Of a stretch of 64,000 bases of DNA, positions 1 through 10,900 are shown piece by piece. Source of the stretch: Polydrusus tereticollis (Eukaryota > Arthropoda > Insecta > Coleoptera > Curculionidae). The notes under the pieces were generated by a model. It was not told the DNA's origin. It saw nothing but the letters and a program-made list of their open reading frames with translations, and did no database searches. Each line of letters begins with the position of its first letter. The stretch's first letter is position 1. Location: positions 92,654,529-92,718,528 of the forward strand of contig OY987328.1 of the NCBI GenBank assembly GCA_963920685.1. The letters are read 5' to 3'. A program made the translations under genes and the position numbers.

Positions 1-539
1 ATACAGTTTTAAGATCCTATTTATGTTTGGAGAACGACGGAAATCACTTTGAACACCTTTTGGAAAATTAATTTTTAATGAGTTAATGTTAGTTTTATTT
101 CAATTAATTAAAGTTTAATTATTATGGGTTCGGAATCAGTATTTTACAATGTTAAATAAATAATTAAAAATCTATTATGTAATTTTATTATTTTTTTTTA
201 AATTCATAATGAAACTAAAAAGATTACGTTGTTACCTTCTACATCCATCATTTTCATTTTTTTAATTAAAAAAGCTGAAAAAGCATATGCAACACTCTAG
301 GATCCAGTTCCGGACCCTGAAAATTTCATAAAGATGGTTAAAAAGGCTCGAAACGTAGTTAAACAACATTGTCTGGTACATTATTGAATTAAGAATAAAA
401 AATGCTCTCAAAATTTGACAATAAGAAATCAGGGCCGTATTAGAAAAAATGAAGTTGATGGTGTTTGCTTGGAAACGAAACGTCGTATAAAAAAAATTGC
501 GATGTAATCTTTAAGTTCATAACAAGTTGCTGTGAGAGA

Positions 540-772
540 GTTTTGTCAGTTTTGCTCTAACTTTAATAATAACGCCAAAGAAAAATAAAATCAAAAATCC
601 AAAATATCAGTTTTTATTTAATATCTCAAAACTTACAAATATTACTAAAACTTTTTTTATGCCATATTATTAGTCCTCTGATTGCGCAACTTTTTCCCCA
701 TTTAATCAAAGTTGTAGCTCTTACCATAACCGAGATCCCCATAGAGGCCCTCCTTATCTTGGGCACCCTGTA
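540..772. repeat. End fragment of a TA-target MITE-like repeat
   Basis: The segment ends in CACCCTGTA followed by TAG. This is the inverted form of the TACAGGGTG terminus found on many TA-inserted elements in this window. No matching left end is visible, so only one terminus is supported, and the inner boundary is a guess. The 540 bases before it are AT-rich with no coding signal I recognise. Confidence 0.4.
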
Positions 773-1393
773 TAGCTTTTTTTTTGTATACCATAGAAAT
801 TGCATACGTATTTATAAAAACCCATGTTTTATTGTTATAATTTTTCAACCCTATTATGAAAGATAAAATTACGGGTGTCTCGATCTATACAAAGTTAAAA
901 CTACTTGTATTGTACAGAAAAAGCCTAAAAATTATATGTTCAGGTTAGTTATATAACTGTATAAATAATCGCAATATATAGTATGTCCACGGATGGGGTT
1001 TACAAGAGGACAAATGGACTAAAAATAATTGAAAGATACGAATCACACTTAATAAACGTTTTTGCTTGTCTAGAAAATACGATTCACCATAAGAAACTTC
1101 AATTTTTCTTATACAGGGTGGGTAAAAACTGCAAAAATGTTATTTTGCTTACAGTAAACATACTTTATTTTGAAAGATACGATAAAAATCCACTCTTAAT
1201 CAATGTGTTTTCTACACAACAAACCGAAGTAGAACAATTCATTAAAAGGTTTACCTATGTAAAAATTATTTCCCAAAAAGTATTCGCTGGCACACCTCTG
1301 ACTGGTGAACCTAGTTAAAATAATAATGACACTTAAGGTGATAGGTACTTGTTGTCAATGTCTTTATTTAATGAAGTTATTATTTAAGTAGAA

Positions 1394-2372
1394 ATGTTAT
1401 CTACTGAACAAAGAGTTTTCATAATACAATGTTATGGGGATGGTAAAGTTTTATACCGCTACGTCATGGAACAATTTACCGAGAAATTTGTAGGAATGCC
1501 AATAACTAGGATGACAATCTGCTTAATTAAATTAAGTTAATAAAAAAGTTCCAGAGAACTGGTTCGGTTTTGGATCTCAAAAAAAAAGAAGAAATACGAC
1601 CATGATGATGCTGCTACAGTCTTAGATCTTTAATCTGTTGAAGAAAATCCTATGACGTCCCTTATAAATCATGTTACTCATTTGGAAGTTGTGAAAAAAA
1701 GTCAAATTCAGAAGATCCTTAAAGCAAATAAATTGTATCCGTATAAACCGCACTTTAATCAAATATTGGAAGAGGGAGATGACGCGAAACGACTTGATTT
1801 TTGCTTGTGGATAGGAGACAAAATTTTCAGTGGAAATGTTGATTTTTATAAATGTATCATGTATTCTGATGAAAGTACATTTTCTACGAATGGAACCGTT
1901 GCAACCCAGCACGTTAGGTACTGGTCTTTAGAAAATCCCGAATTCAGAATTATGACGAGAAGTCAATATTTCACAAAAGTGAACGTGTAGTGCGCGATAT
2001 CCATCCATGGCACATAGGGCCATATTTTTTTGATAACACGTGCAATAGATTATCATATTTAGGAATGCTGGATACATTTTTCAATGATGAACTCGAAAAT
2101 CTACCATTAAATTTTCGACAAAATATGTATTTTCAGCAAGATGGTTGTCCAGCCAATTTCGCTCGTAAGGTTAGAGAATAGCTTGACCGCAGATTTGGTC
2201 AAAGGTAGATTGGCAGGAATGGCCCAGTTTTGTGGCCCCCAAGAAGCCCCGACTTAACCTTGGCGGATATGTTTTTATGGGGCCGTTTAAAACAAATTGT
2301 TTTTGCTACCGCAGTACCAAATGATATTGAAGTGCTGAAGGGCAGAATTATCCAGGCTGTCCAATTGATATT
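1394..2372 (+). pseudogene. Mariner-type transposase, broken
   Basis: This is a relic of the transposase that would cut and paste element A. An ATG at 1394 opens a helix-turn-helix-like N-terminus reading MLSTEQRVFIIQCYGDG. Reading shifts follow, and open segments at 1652-1990, 1990-2181 and 2230-2372 carry the DDE-type core: SDESTF, QQDGCPANFA and WPPRSPDLTLADMFLWG. In mariner proteins these contain the three catalytic aspartates. At least one in-frame stop (after KVRE) and several frameshifts separate the pieces, so no functional protein can be made. The C-terminus runs into the duplicated inverted repeat. The family call is secure; the exact break points are approximate. Confidence 0.85.
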
Positions 2373-2381
2373 TTTACTCTT

Positions 2382-2665
2382 AAGCAAAATAACATTTTGC
2401 AGTTTTTACCCACCCAGTATAAAAAAATTGAAGTTTCTTATGATGAATCGTATTTTCTAGACAAGCCAAAATGTTTATTAAGAGTGACTTTTTTTCGTAT
2501 CTTTCAAAATAAACTATGTTTACTCTTAAGCAAAATAACATTTTTGCAGTTTTGACCCACCCTGTATAAAAAAATTGAAGTTTCTTATGATGAATCGTAT
2601 TTTCTAGACAAGCAAAAACGTCTATTAAGAGTGACTTTTTTTTTGTATCTTTCAATTTTTACTCC
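2382..2665. repeat. Tandem duplication of a 146-bp unit in the right inverted repeat of mariner A
   Basis: The same string beginning AAGCAAAATAACATTTT starts at 2382 and again at 2528, a period of 146 bases, and both copies run through the same ordered motifs. Inside each unit lies an ACCCACCC(A/T)GTATA block resembling a transposon terminus. The left end of the element has one full unit plus part of a second. Confidence 0.85.
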
Positions 2666-2702
2666 ATTTGTCCTCTTGTAAACCCCATCCGTGGACATAC
2701 TG

Positions 2703-3473
2703 TATATATAATAACATTGATATTCAGGCAGGGACATGATGAACTCATTTGGAACGTAGTGATAATATTAAAAAGGCTAAACACGTCAGTATTGCGCCAG
2801 GACAACATTTCGTAGTATTAAAATACTACATGGGAAAATATTAATAGTTTGCTATTTGCTGTTTTTTCTATTATTAATAATATATAACAGCAAATACAAT
2901 AACAAATTCGGTCGTGGAACGGTTAAATACAAAAAAACGAATGATTTGCAGGAGTCGGCAGAGTTGGAATGCGAAACCTAATTCTATGCAAAGAGTCCGG
3001 ACAACGTATTTTGTTATTAAAGATCAGTAATTTTATATCTATTTAATGAAGCACCATTAAGGATAACCTGTTGCTGGATAAGCACCATCTAATCTAAACT
3101 GCAGGTGCTTAACGAAACGCCTCTAGATCTCCTCTAAAAAATTAGAATGAACCTCAAAACCGATGTACCAGACAAAAGATCTGTATACAAGCTTAAAGCG
3201 CACAAATGCATTTAAAGAAGAAGAATCTCTTATAATAAATCTTAAGCATAATACGAATATTGTCAAATATTCATAAGAATCCATATAGACACTAGCGTGA
3301 CTTAAGCAAACTTTAATTAATAATATTCCTAAAAATTGGCGGATTTTAAACATACCAACTAACACTTATGATTTGAGTTCTTTTTACCACCCTGAATAAA
3401 AGCAAAATATTTGAAATCAAAGTTACATTATTTCTCCTTATAAATTACAAAACCCAAAGCAATGTTTGATATA
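2703..3473. other. Stretch without a recognised gene
   Basis: AT-rich sequence between mariner A and a LINE tail. The open frame at 3123-3365 on the minus strand shows no motif I recognise and is probably chance. Confidence 0.5.
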
Positions 3474-4250
3474 TAATAATAATAATAATAATACTATTAA
3501 AGGTCTTTATTTACACATTTTTTTAAACACAATGGTAATATATTTATATATGGGCGAGGTTCAGTTCGGTCGGTAGAGACTACACAGGCCGTCTGTTCAA
3601 CTAACCCATAGCTAAGACTAGTTAGAGAAATAAACCTAAATTAAAGCAATAGAAAGTAAATCTAATCTAAGGCTAAGCTGAATATATATTTAATATTTAA
3701 AGCCGAATAGACTTCTGTAAGACATATTTTTTAAAATTTAATTTTGACATACTCAGTGTTTCTTTAGAAAATGCACTCATTATACTCGCGATATTTTATG
3801 AAAATTAGCGTTTGTAGAGTTGTAAATTATGTCGTAAGGTTGTTAATTTACCTTTAAATCTTACGTTAATATTATGTACGTATGTACGAAACCTAATTTT
3901 TCTATAGAGATATGAAGGTGCTTTTCTTTGAAGTATTAGATGATACTGACAAGTCATGTTTAGAAAGCGCCTCTGTCGCATGCCCAACCATTTGTTTTCT
4001 ACTAATTTAGGACTAATATGGTCATACTTTCTGATGCCAAAAATAAGACGCAAACAGGAGAACTGAATCCTCTGTATGCGTTGACAATCGTATTCGGTTA
4101 GACAAGGTGCACAAACACCATCACAATAGGCGAAGTGGGAGAGAACGAGAGAATCGCATAACATTGATTTTACTTGTCTATTTAAAACGTCTTTTTTGTT
4201 ATATTGGTCTGAGGTTACAAAAGGCTTTTTGAATACATTTTGTCACATGT
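3474..4250 (-). mobile_element. 3' end of a non-LTR retrotransposon (LINE), 5'-truncated
   Basis: On the minus strand the reading frame 4245-3805 encodes the region downstream of the LINE reverse-transcriptase core. It reads MLCDSLVLSHFAYCD, then RIQRIQFSCLRLIFGIR, then YRKIRFRTYVHNINVRFK, the pattern of a jockey/CR1-like C-terminus. The 3' end is an A/T trinucleotide tail (ATT units, 3474-3493) preceded by TAAAGACCTTTA. The RT catalytic part is absent, as expected for 5' truncation during target-primed insertion. The frame from about 4245 to 3805 is still open, so this copy is moderately young. Confidence 0.75.
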
Positions 4251-4862
4251 TGTGAGAATCGCAATTATTTATTATTATTATTATTTTTTACAATATTATC
4301 TATTTTAATCTCACGATTTTGAATGTTAATCGACTCACTGTACTCCCGAACAAATTGTGCCCTCTCTGCCCTCCCACCAAACACCCCGGCCACCGACTTG
4401 TCAGAGTTAGGCTTTAGACAATGATTAGTTCAGGTTAGTTTCTAAAATTCTTCTAAAATTTACAACATTATGCAGATCATATATATGTATATATGATATG
4501 CCCTTTTTGTTTTATTTTTTCGGTTTTCCAGGAATGCATAAATAATAAAATGTATTTTACAAACCTAAATAATATAAGTTTATTTAATAAAAAAAATCTG
4601 GTACCATCCTATAAAAAGTAAAATATATTTAAGACATGCATCTGGGTCACCCTAACTATAACAAGTATAAACATTCTAGCAAAGCTCTTTACATTTCGTA
4701 TAGTTTTCCACCCGAACCTTGTTTGACCATCCTGTATAATTAATTATACGTTCAATCACCCCAACCTATCCTTTCTCCGAATCACCCCCTGTGTCTGAAC
4801 AAAAAAGCAGAAAAGAAATAATCAGGCCCAATTGATCTCACCACTAATTCTTTTTATTCCAG
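4251..4862. other. Region upstream of the receptor gene, no gene seen
   Basis: Contains ATT-rich sequence, a short GC-richer block near 4355-4415, and one isolated terminus-like CATCCTGTATAAT at about 4729-4741. The polypyrimidine tract TTTTTATTCCAG ending at 4862 looks like a splice acceptor, so part of this stretch is probably intron of the receptor gene, with further 5' exons outside the window. Confidence 0.4.
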
Positions 4863-4931
4863 ATCTCACCAGTAGACAATCAAATGGACAAGCCCAAAAG
4901 GTCAACTAACTAACATTTGTCTCTCAATAAA
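4863..4931 (+). other. 5' untranslated part of the first visible receptor exon
   Basis: The exon is inferred to begin after the acceptor TTTTTATTCCAG (AG at 4861-4862) and to run to the donor GTAAGT at 4963. The untranslated part contains a 9-codon upstream reading frame. There is no transcript evidence, so this is a prediction from splice signals and frame consistency. Confidence 0.55.
4884..4913 (+). promoter_or_regulatory. Short upstream ORF in the receptor leader
   Basis: ATG at 4884 opens nine codons (MDKPKRSTN) closed by TAA at 4911, 18 bases before the proposed receptor start. If the exon is real, this uORF could reduce translation of the receptor. That is inference, and the uORF may be chance. 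Confidence 0.4.
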
Positions 4932-4962
4932 ATGGATATCCATCAATTCAATACGCTTACTC
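4932..4962 (+). CDS. OctbetaR: Receptor exon 1 (start codon, 31 coding bases)
   Basis: ATG at 4932 sits in a favourable context (ATAAAATGG) and gives MDIHQFNTLT plus one base before the donor GTAAGT at 4963. The leftover base joins GA at 5123-5124 to make an Arg codon, and the frame then continues NASSMYPNIST without a stop. Phase, donor and acceptor agree, but it is a very short exon with no transcript support. Confidence 0.6.
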
Positions 4963-7900
4963 GTAAGTTTGGCGTTGACCTAAGAGGATAGAATGCTATA
5001 TGGCATGGATCTTGGAAAAAATCTAAGTAAGTGTAAAAGAAAAATATGAGAGCAGACAACCAGCTAGTCTTAAGTTAATATAAAATATATTTCACGTTAC
5101 TAATAGCTATTTTTTATTACAGGAAACGCATCCTCAATGTACCCCAACATTTCGACAGACACCTACCAACATGAGCCGCCGGAAGAATTCTGGACCAGCT
5201 TTCTGCTTTTCATCAAGGCTACCATCATGGGCAGTATCATAATAGCCTCCATATTCGGAAACCTTTTGGTTATAGTGTCCGTTATGCGGCACCGAAAACT
5301 GCGCGTCATAACGAACTACTACGTCATATCGCTCGCACTAGCGGACATGCTAGTGGCTATGTTCGCGATGAGCTTTAATGCGAGTGTCGAAATTTTCGAA
5401 CGGTGGTTATTTAGTTATACGTTGTGTGACGTGTGGAACAGTTTGGATGTTTACTTTTCGACAGTGTCCATTTTGCATTTGTGTGATATCAGTATAGATA
5501 GGTGAGTTTTAAAATAGGTATTTTATTGACAAACGTAGTGATAACAATGCAACAAGAGAGATGCGTGAGATAGTGATATGCCTGTCATATTTTTAATAAT
5601 TATGTGTTTATTAGAAAACGTGTGTCATATCATTATTAGTGGTCTTTTTGCAGTAAAATACCGTTCCTTTGAAACGTCTATGACTTTGTACTTGTTAATT
5701 ATTGTGTATCTTTTATATATATTTATTAGTGGACAAAACCATTAATTATTCTCAATTTCATCATGCATTTTTGTATGTTTTAAACAAATACGACATTGCC
5801 AAATTCTGTTGTAATATTTTTTTCTTCTTATTTTCAGATACTACGCCATCTGTAAACCCCTTAAATACTCTTTGCACATGACAAAAAAAGTAGTTGCGCT
5901 CATGTTGGTGAATACATGGGTGAGTCCTGCCTTCCTAAGCTTTCTTCCAATCTTCATGGGCTGGTACACCACCAACGAACATCAATTATTTAGGAAAGAG
6001 CATCCAGATGAGTGCATGTTTGTGGTAAACAAACCATACGCTGTGATTAGTAGCAGTATCAGTTTTTGGATACCCGGATCCATAATGATCTATATGTATC
6101 TGCAGATATTTAAAGAAGCCAATAGGTATGCTAAATTCGTCTAACTATACAATATTTTTTAAGGCTATGTTTTTATATCTGTTCTGTTATGCCATAAATT
6201 CGTTTACAGTTTAATTTGTAAATTTTATATCCAACCGATGTATATGATCAGCTTGTATTGGTTAGTTTTATCTCTGGAATCGCTTATCAGATTTTAAGAG
6301 CATGCTTTGTTTCCTTTGCATACTAAATTTTGTTAAAATCGGATCAGCGGTTCCACAGGTATTTGACTATTTACGAGCCTACAACTGACCATGCATATTA
6401 TAATATATTCTTATATACTTACTTATTTACTTTCCTTCTATATTTCATCTTGTAGACAAGAGAAAGAGATGTTTAACCGCCACGGCGCAGCTCTTCTTCT
6501 ACACGCCAACAACACCAACGGTGATATGTGCTCCAACTCGGGCGGTTCTTCCAAAACTCTTACTCTTCACGAAATAAGAGAGCAAGATATGCATCACACT
6601 CCTACTCGAGAAAGGAGCATTAGCAGAATGAAGAGAGAACATAAGGCTGCAAGAACATTAGGAATTATCATGGGTAAGTTGAGAGCAAAACAATTGTAAT
6701 CTCTAGCAAAGGTTATTGTTATCTCTGCATATCAGCCACTTCGGAATTTCTCCTTTAATTAATTCTAACTGCATTTTTATTGGTGAGGGTCGATAAGTTT
6801 AAGCTAACATGATATTAATAAATTGTTTTTAAAAAGCCAGTTCCAAGACTGTAATATAAGACCTGTTCTATAAAACATAATATATCATGTTCGTTTTCGT
6901 TTCTCTATAAAATTAGTATTAAAAAATATATTGATAAGTATAACTGAATGACCTATTGTTAAAAGGGATCCAAGTCAGTTTAAAGAGATTTTGAGAAAAA
7001 GGCATAAAACTGTCTACGGTTATAATGGTTCTAACAAATGAATAAAAAAATATTTGATATTGTTGAACATGCTTACGCTAATGAACGGGATGTACTGTTT
7101 TAATGCTTCAGTAAGTATTTCTTCAGGAAAAAAAAAATTAATTTAATGACTTAGGTCCCTTTTAACAAATTTTAGCCTTTATTGTGCAAAAATATTTGAT
7201 AATTTAGTAGAAATTGCCAGTTTTTTAAACGTTACCTTTATTAGAGACGAAAATGACAAGATGACATTAGTATTACTTAAAAAACTAAAATAACAAAAAC
7301 GTATTTCATGGTTATTGGTCATCTTTCTCATTACCATCATTGGTTGTAGGCCACTGAATAATTTCGTTATAGAATTCCTTATGTTCGTCTAAAATATAAG
7401 AAATAACTTTTCGGATATCTTTGATTTTATTCTCCTTTATAGGGATTTTTCCTCCGGGATAAGCTTTTTGATCAGGCAGCACCACATTATCATCCTTTTT
7501 TAGTAAAAATGTCTGCAGGTTCAGAAAATCTCCTGTTCTGATATATTGCCTTACTCGGATAGTTGCCTTTTTGTTATGTGAATATTCAAAATAATGGTAC
7601 TTAGAAATACTAAACCGAACCTTTTCATTTCTGGGAAGAAGCATACTTTCAACAGAAACTGATATCTTTTTGTAAATTGCAGGCCACCACTTAGAATAGC
7701 CAACAATCATATCTGTCTCCACAGGAGTCACAGTTCCAGGATATTTTTTTTCAGCGTTAGCAATCAGTTCACAAACTTCTTTCGGCGTGTAAAGTCTGTC
7801 ACATTTTCTAATGGGTCCTTTGATGATTCCGAACTTTCGGTCACAGGGATTATAGGAATGCCCGCGAAGTGGGAAGAACTGCTTGACAGTTTTGAATTTA

Positions 7901-10900
7901 CCACTGTCCGTTAAACCCAGGCAAAACCTAGACAATGTATGATTCTTGTTCTGTTCAGGACAGTTATCCGAAAAAAGATGAATCTCACTCACAGAATCTG
8001 GAACAAAGTTATTAATATAATACATCAAGAATGAGGCCACTTCATCTGCTCCTTTACGAGCTTGTCCTTCATGCTAAATAAACTAGTGAGCTCGATCTGT
8101 TTTGGTGTTGAAAATACACAAGACATTTACTGTGAGTTGCCGCAAATAAAACACTTCTTGAACTGGAATTTTTGGAAGACTAATGTTCTGCATGTAATCA
8201 AAAACAAGACCCAAAATGTTGTCATTTTCTTTAGATAATTGAGTTGTTTTCTGAAGCGCAGATGTGAATTGCTTAACTCGCTGTTTATGGACCATCAGTT
8301 CGGCTGCAGCAACTCGTTTGGCAGTTTCATTGAAGTGGGCACTTTTTATACGTATTGTTCATTCTTCACAAAAACAACAAGTATCTATTAGTGGCCTACC
8401 AAATTTAAGATTGAAATTTTCGTTGAAGTATTTGAGATAAAAGTCATACTTAGTACTTGTATCTGGATATTTTCCTTTATATAAATCATGCATTTTTCTA
8501 ACACTTAATTCGGATGATAAGTATGAAATGTCGCTAGAGGCATAATGAGTCTTTTTCACAGGAAATGAACTAATGTGGTTGTCTATGTTCAAAAGTTCGT
8601 CGACTCTCATTTTCTTTGCACATGGATGCTTTCCACGCTTATCTTGGGGTGATTTCCCTACCAGAAGAAGTTTACGAATACGCTTAATTCGTTTATCAGT
8701 CACATCATAGAGTCGGAAGAAGGCATCACGACAAACCTCCACCTGCGTTCCTCAAAGAAGCACGTGATATTTGAATGATTTGTGCTTTAGAATAGCGACG
8801 CCAGGCATTGAGTGTTATAAGGTACCTCAGTCGATGACTCGGGTCCCTTTCAACACCAACTACAATAAATATGCGGCTCGAGTACACGTTTATAATGCTA
8901 GCAGTGGGTCCCTTTTGACACCAAAATATCCGTAGACCCCTGGAGACATCGAATCCGCATATAACTAAAAATGGCTTAAAAAGTGACTTGGATCCCTTTT
9001 AACAATAGGCTATTCAACTTAACTTGTTAACATTAAATGATAATAGAGGTGTTAATTAATAATTATTATACTGAAAGTGTTATACAGGGTGGCGCATCGA
9101 AAACGAAACAGAGACATTTACTGACAGTTCAGTTCTTTTTTGGAAAAACGCTCAGACCCGTCGATTTTGTTTTTGAGGGGGACACGAAATTGGCAAAAAA
9201 TCACGTTAAGACGTGCAGCCCCCTATGCGGGGGTGGCAGCACCCCTAAAATCTTAAATGGAAATGGGGGTCGAGTGATACCTTATTTTAAAGGTCTTTCA
9301 ATTCCCTTTATAATGATGTAAAATTCATGCACTTCAGTTCAGTAGTTTTGGAGCTTTATTGATTTGAAGCTTAAAGTAGACTTTTAATAGGTACATCAGA
9401 TTAGTTTGTACTACTTTCAGAAGAAATTTGAGCAAAGGCATTTACTTAATAGGTAAATGATTTTCTTCACTACGCCCATGGTTTGTTTATCATTTTGGTG
9501 TTGAAAATAGCGATTGGAGCGTTTTTTGTGGCAAAAAAAGTTGTTTCTTGAAGAAAGATAAGAAGGGAATGTCTCGTACTTATTTTAAATAGGAATTTAG
9601 TACATAGTTTGCGATTGATTCGACCAAACTTTGTTGTTAAAATACCTTTTAACGCTTTATACATAAATTAACCATGATATATTCCACGACAGAAAGGGTT
9701 GAAATTATCGAAATATTTTTCGGAAATAATCAGTGCGCTAATAGAACAGCACAAATATTTAACGAGCGACATGAGAACAGTAACGTGCATCGAAAATATG
9801 TTCTAGAACTTGTAGCTAAGTTTCGGGAAACTGGACCAGTCGCCAATAAAAAACGCAACATTGAAAATCCCATAAGGAACGAAGCAATGGAAGTGGGTAC
9901 TTTAGGGCAAGTTTATGTAGATCCTACGTTAAGTACCCGCAAATTGGATACTGTATGTGGTGTTAGCCGACGTAGTATTCAACGAATTCTAAAGGCCCAT
10001 AGTTTTTATCCGTATAAAATTCACATTGTACAAGAACTTCATGAAAACGATTTTGATCGGCGATTACAATTTTATGAAGATATGAGTGAACGAATTATAA
10101 ACGATGAACATTTTCTATTCAACACTTGCTTTTCCGACGAATGTTCCTTTTTTTTAAATGTCGTAGTAAATCGTCATAACTGCCGATATTGGTGCAATTA
10201 TAATCCCAGAATTTATCGTGAGGTACACATACAGCAGCCACAAGAATTAAATGTTTGGGCTGGTATTTTCGGCGATCATTTAGTTGGCCCTTTTTTCTTA
10301 CCTGGAAATTTGACCGGTGAAATGTATTTGGAATTACTGCAAGACGCCATAGATCCTGCATTAACAGCCATAATTGAAAATCAGAATGATCGGCGGTACA
10401 TTGCGAATAGGTTGATGTTCCTACAGGATGGTGTCCCATCACATTACGCGTTACGTGTTCGACAATATTTAGATCAGACGTTTCCAGGTCGATGGATTGG
10501 TAGAAGAGGTGCCATTGAATGGCCCCCAAGATCGCCAGATTTATCACCTTTGGATTTCTTTATGTGGGGTCACTTAAAAAGCAAAATCTATGCTACTCAG
10601 CCAACATCGTTAGAAGATTTGCGGCAAAGAGTTGTGAATGAGTGCCTTCAAATTACTCCTCAAATATTGCAAAATGTGCGGCAACGTTTTGAGCAAAATC
10701 TTTATTACTGCATGAAGAGTCATGGTGGTCATTTCCAACATTTACTTGGCTGTCGGGTCAGTTCATTTTTCATTTTTACACTACTTTGCTGCCAAATGTA
10801 TTAATCTCCACTAATGATGATGTATTGAAGTTTTATTCAGGCTTTAAATCAATAAATCTCCAAAACTACTGAACTGAAGTGCATGAACTTGACATCATTA

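Larger units (their letters stand above)
979..2702 (+). mobile_element. Mariner-like DNA transposon A, decayed, TA target duplication
   Basis: Both ends carry the inverted motif AGTATGTCCACGG followed by a long matching stretch (about 979-1190 against about 2500-2702). TA dinucleotides flank it at 977-978 and 2703-2704. The interior codes for a broken mariner transposase on the + strand. The right inverted repeat holds two tandem copies of a 146-bp unit, while the left holds about one and a half. The element at 52181-54062 belongs to the same family, since its terminal motif and transposase are alike but diverged. Confidence 0.85.

Noticed and set aside
983..1318. 111-codon + strand frame
   Set aside because: It lies wholly in the left inverted repeat of mariner A and its sequence recurs in the right repeat; it is not a gene.
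2380..2655. 91-codon minus-strand frame with an internally repeated protein sequence
   Set aside because: The repetition is the 146-bp tandem unit of the inverted repeat read in frame.
10119..10547. 142-codon minus-strand frame
   Set aside because: Antisense to the intact mariner transposase, with no motif of its own.
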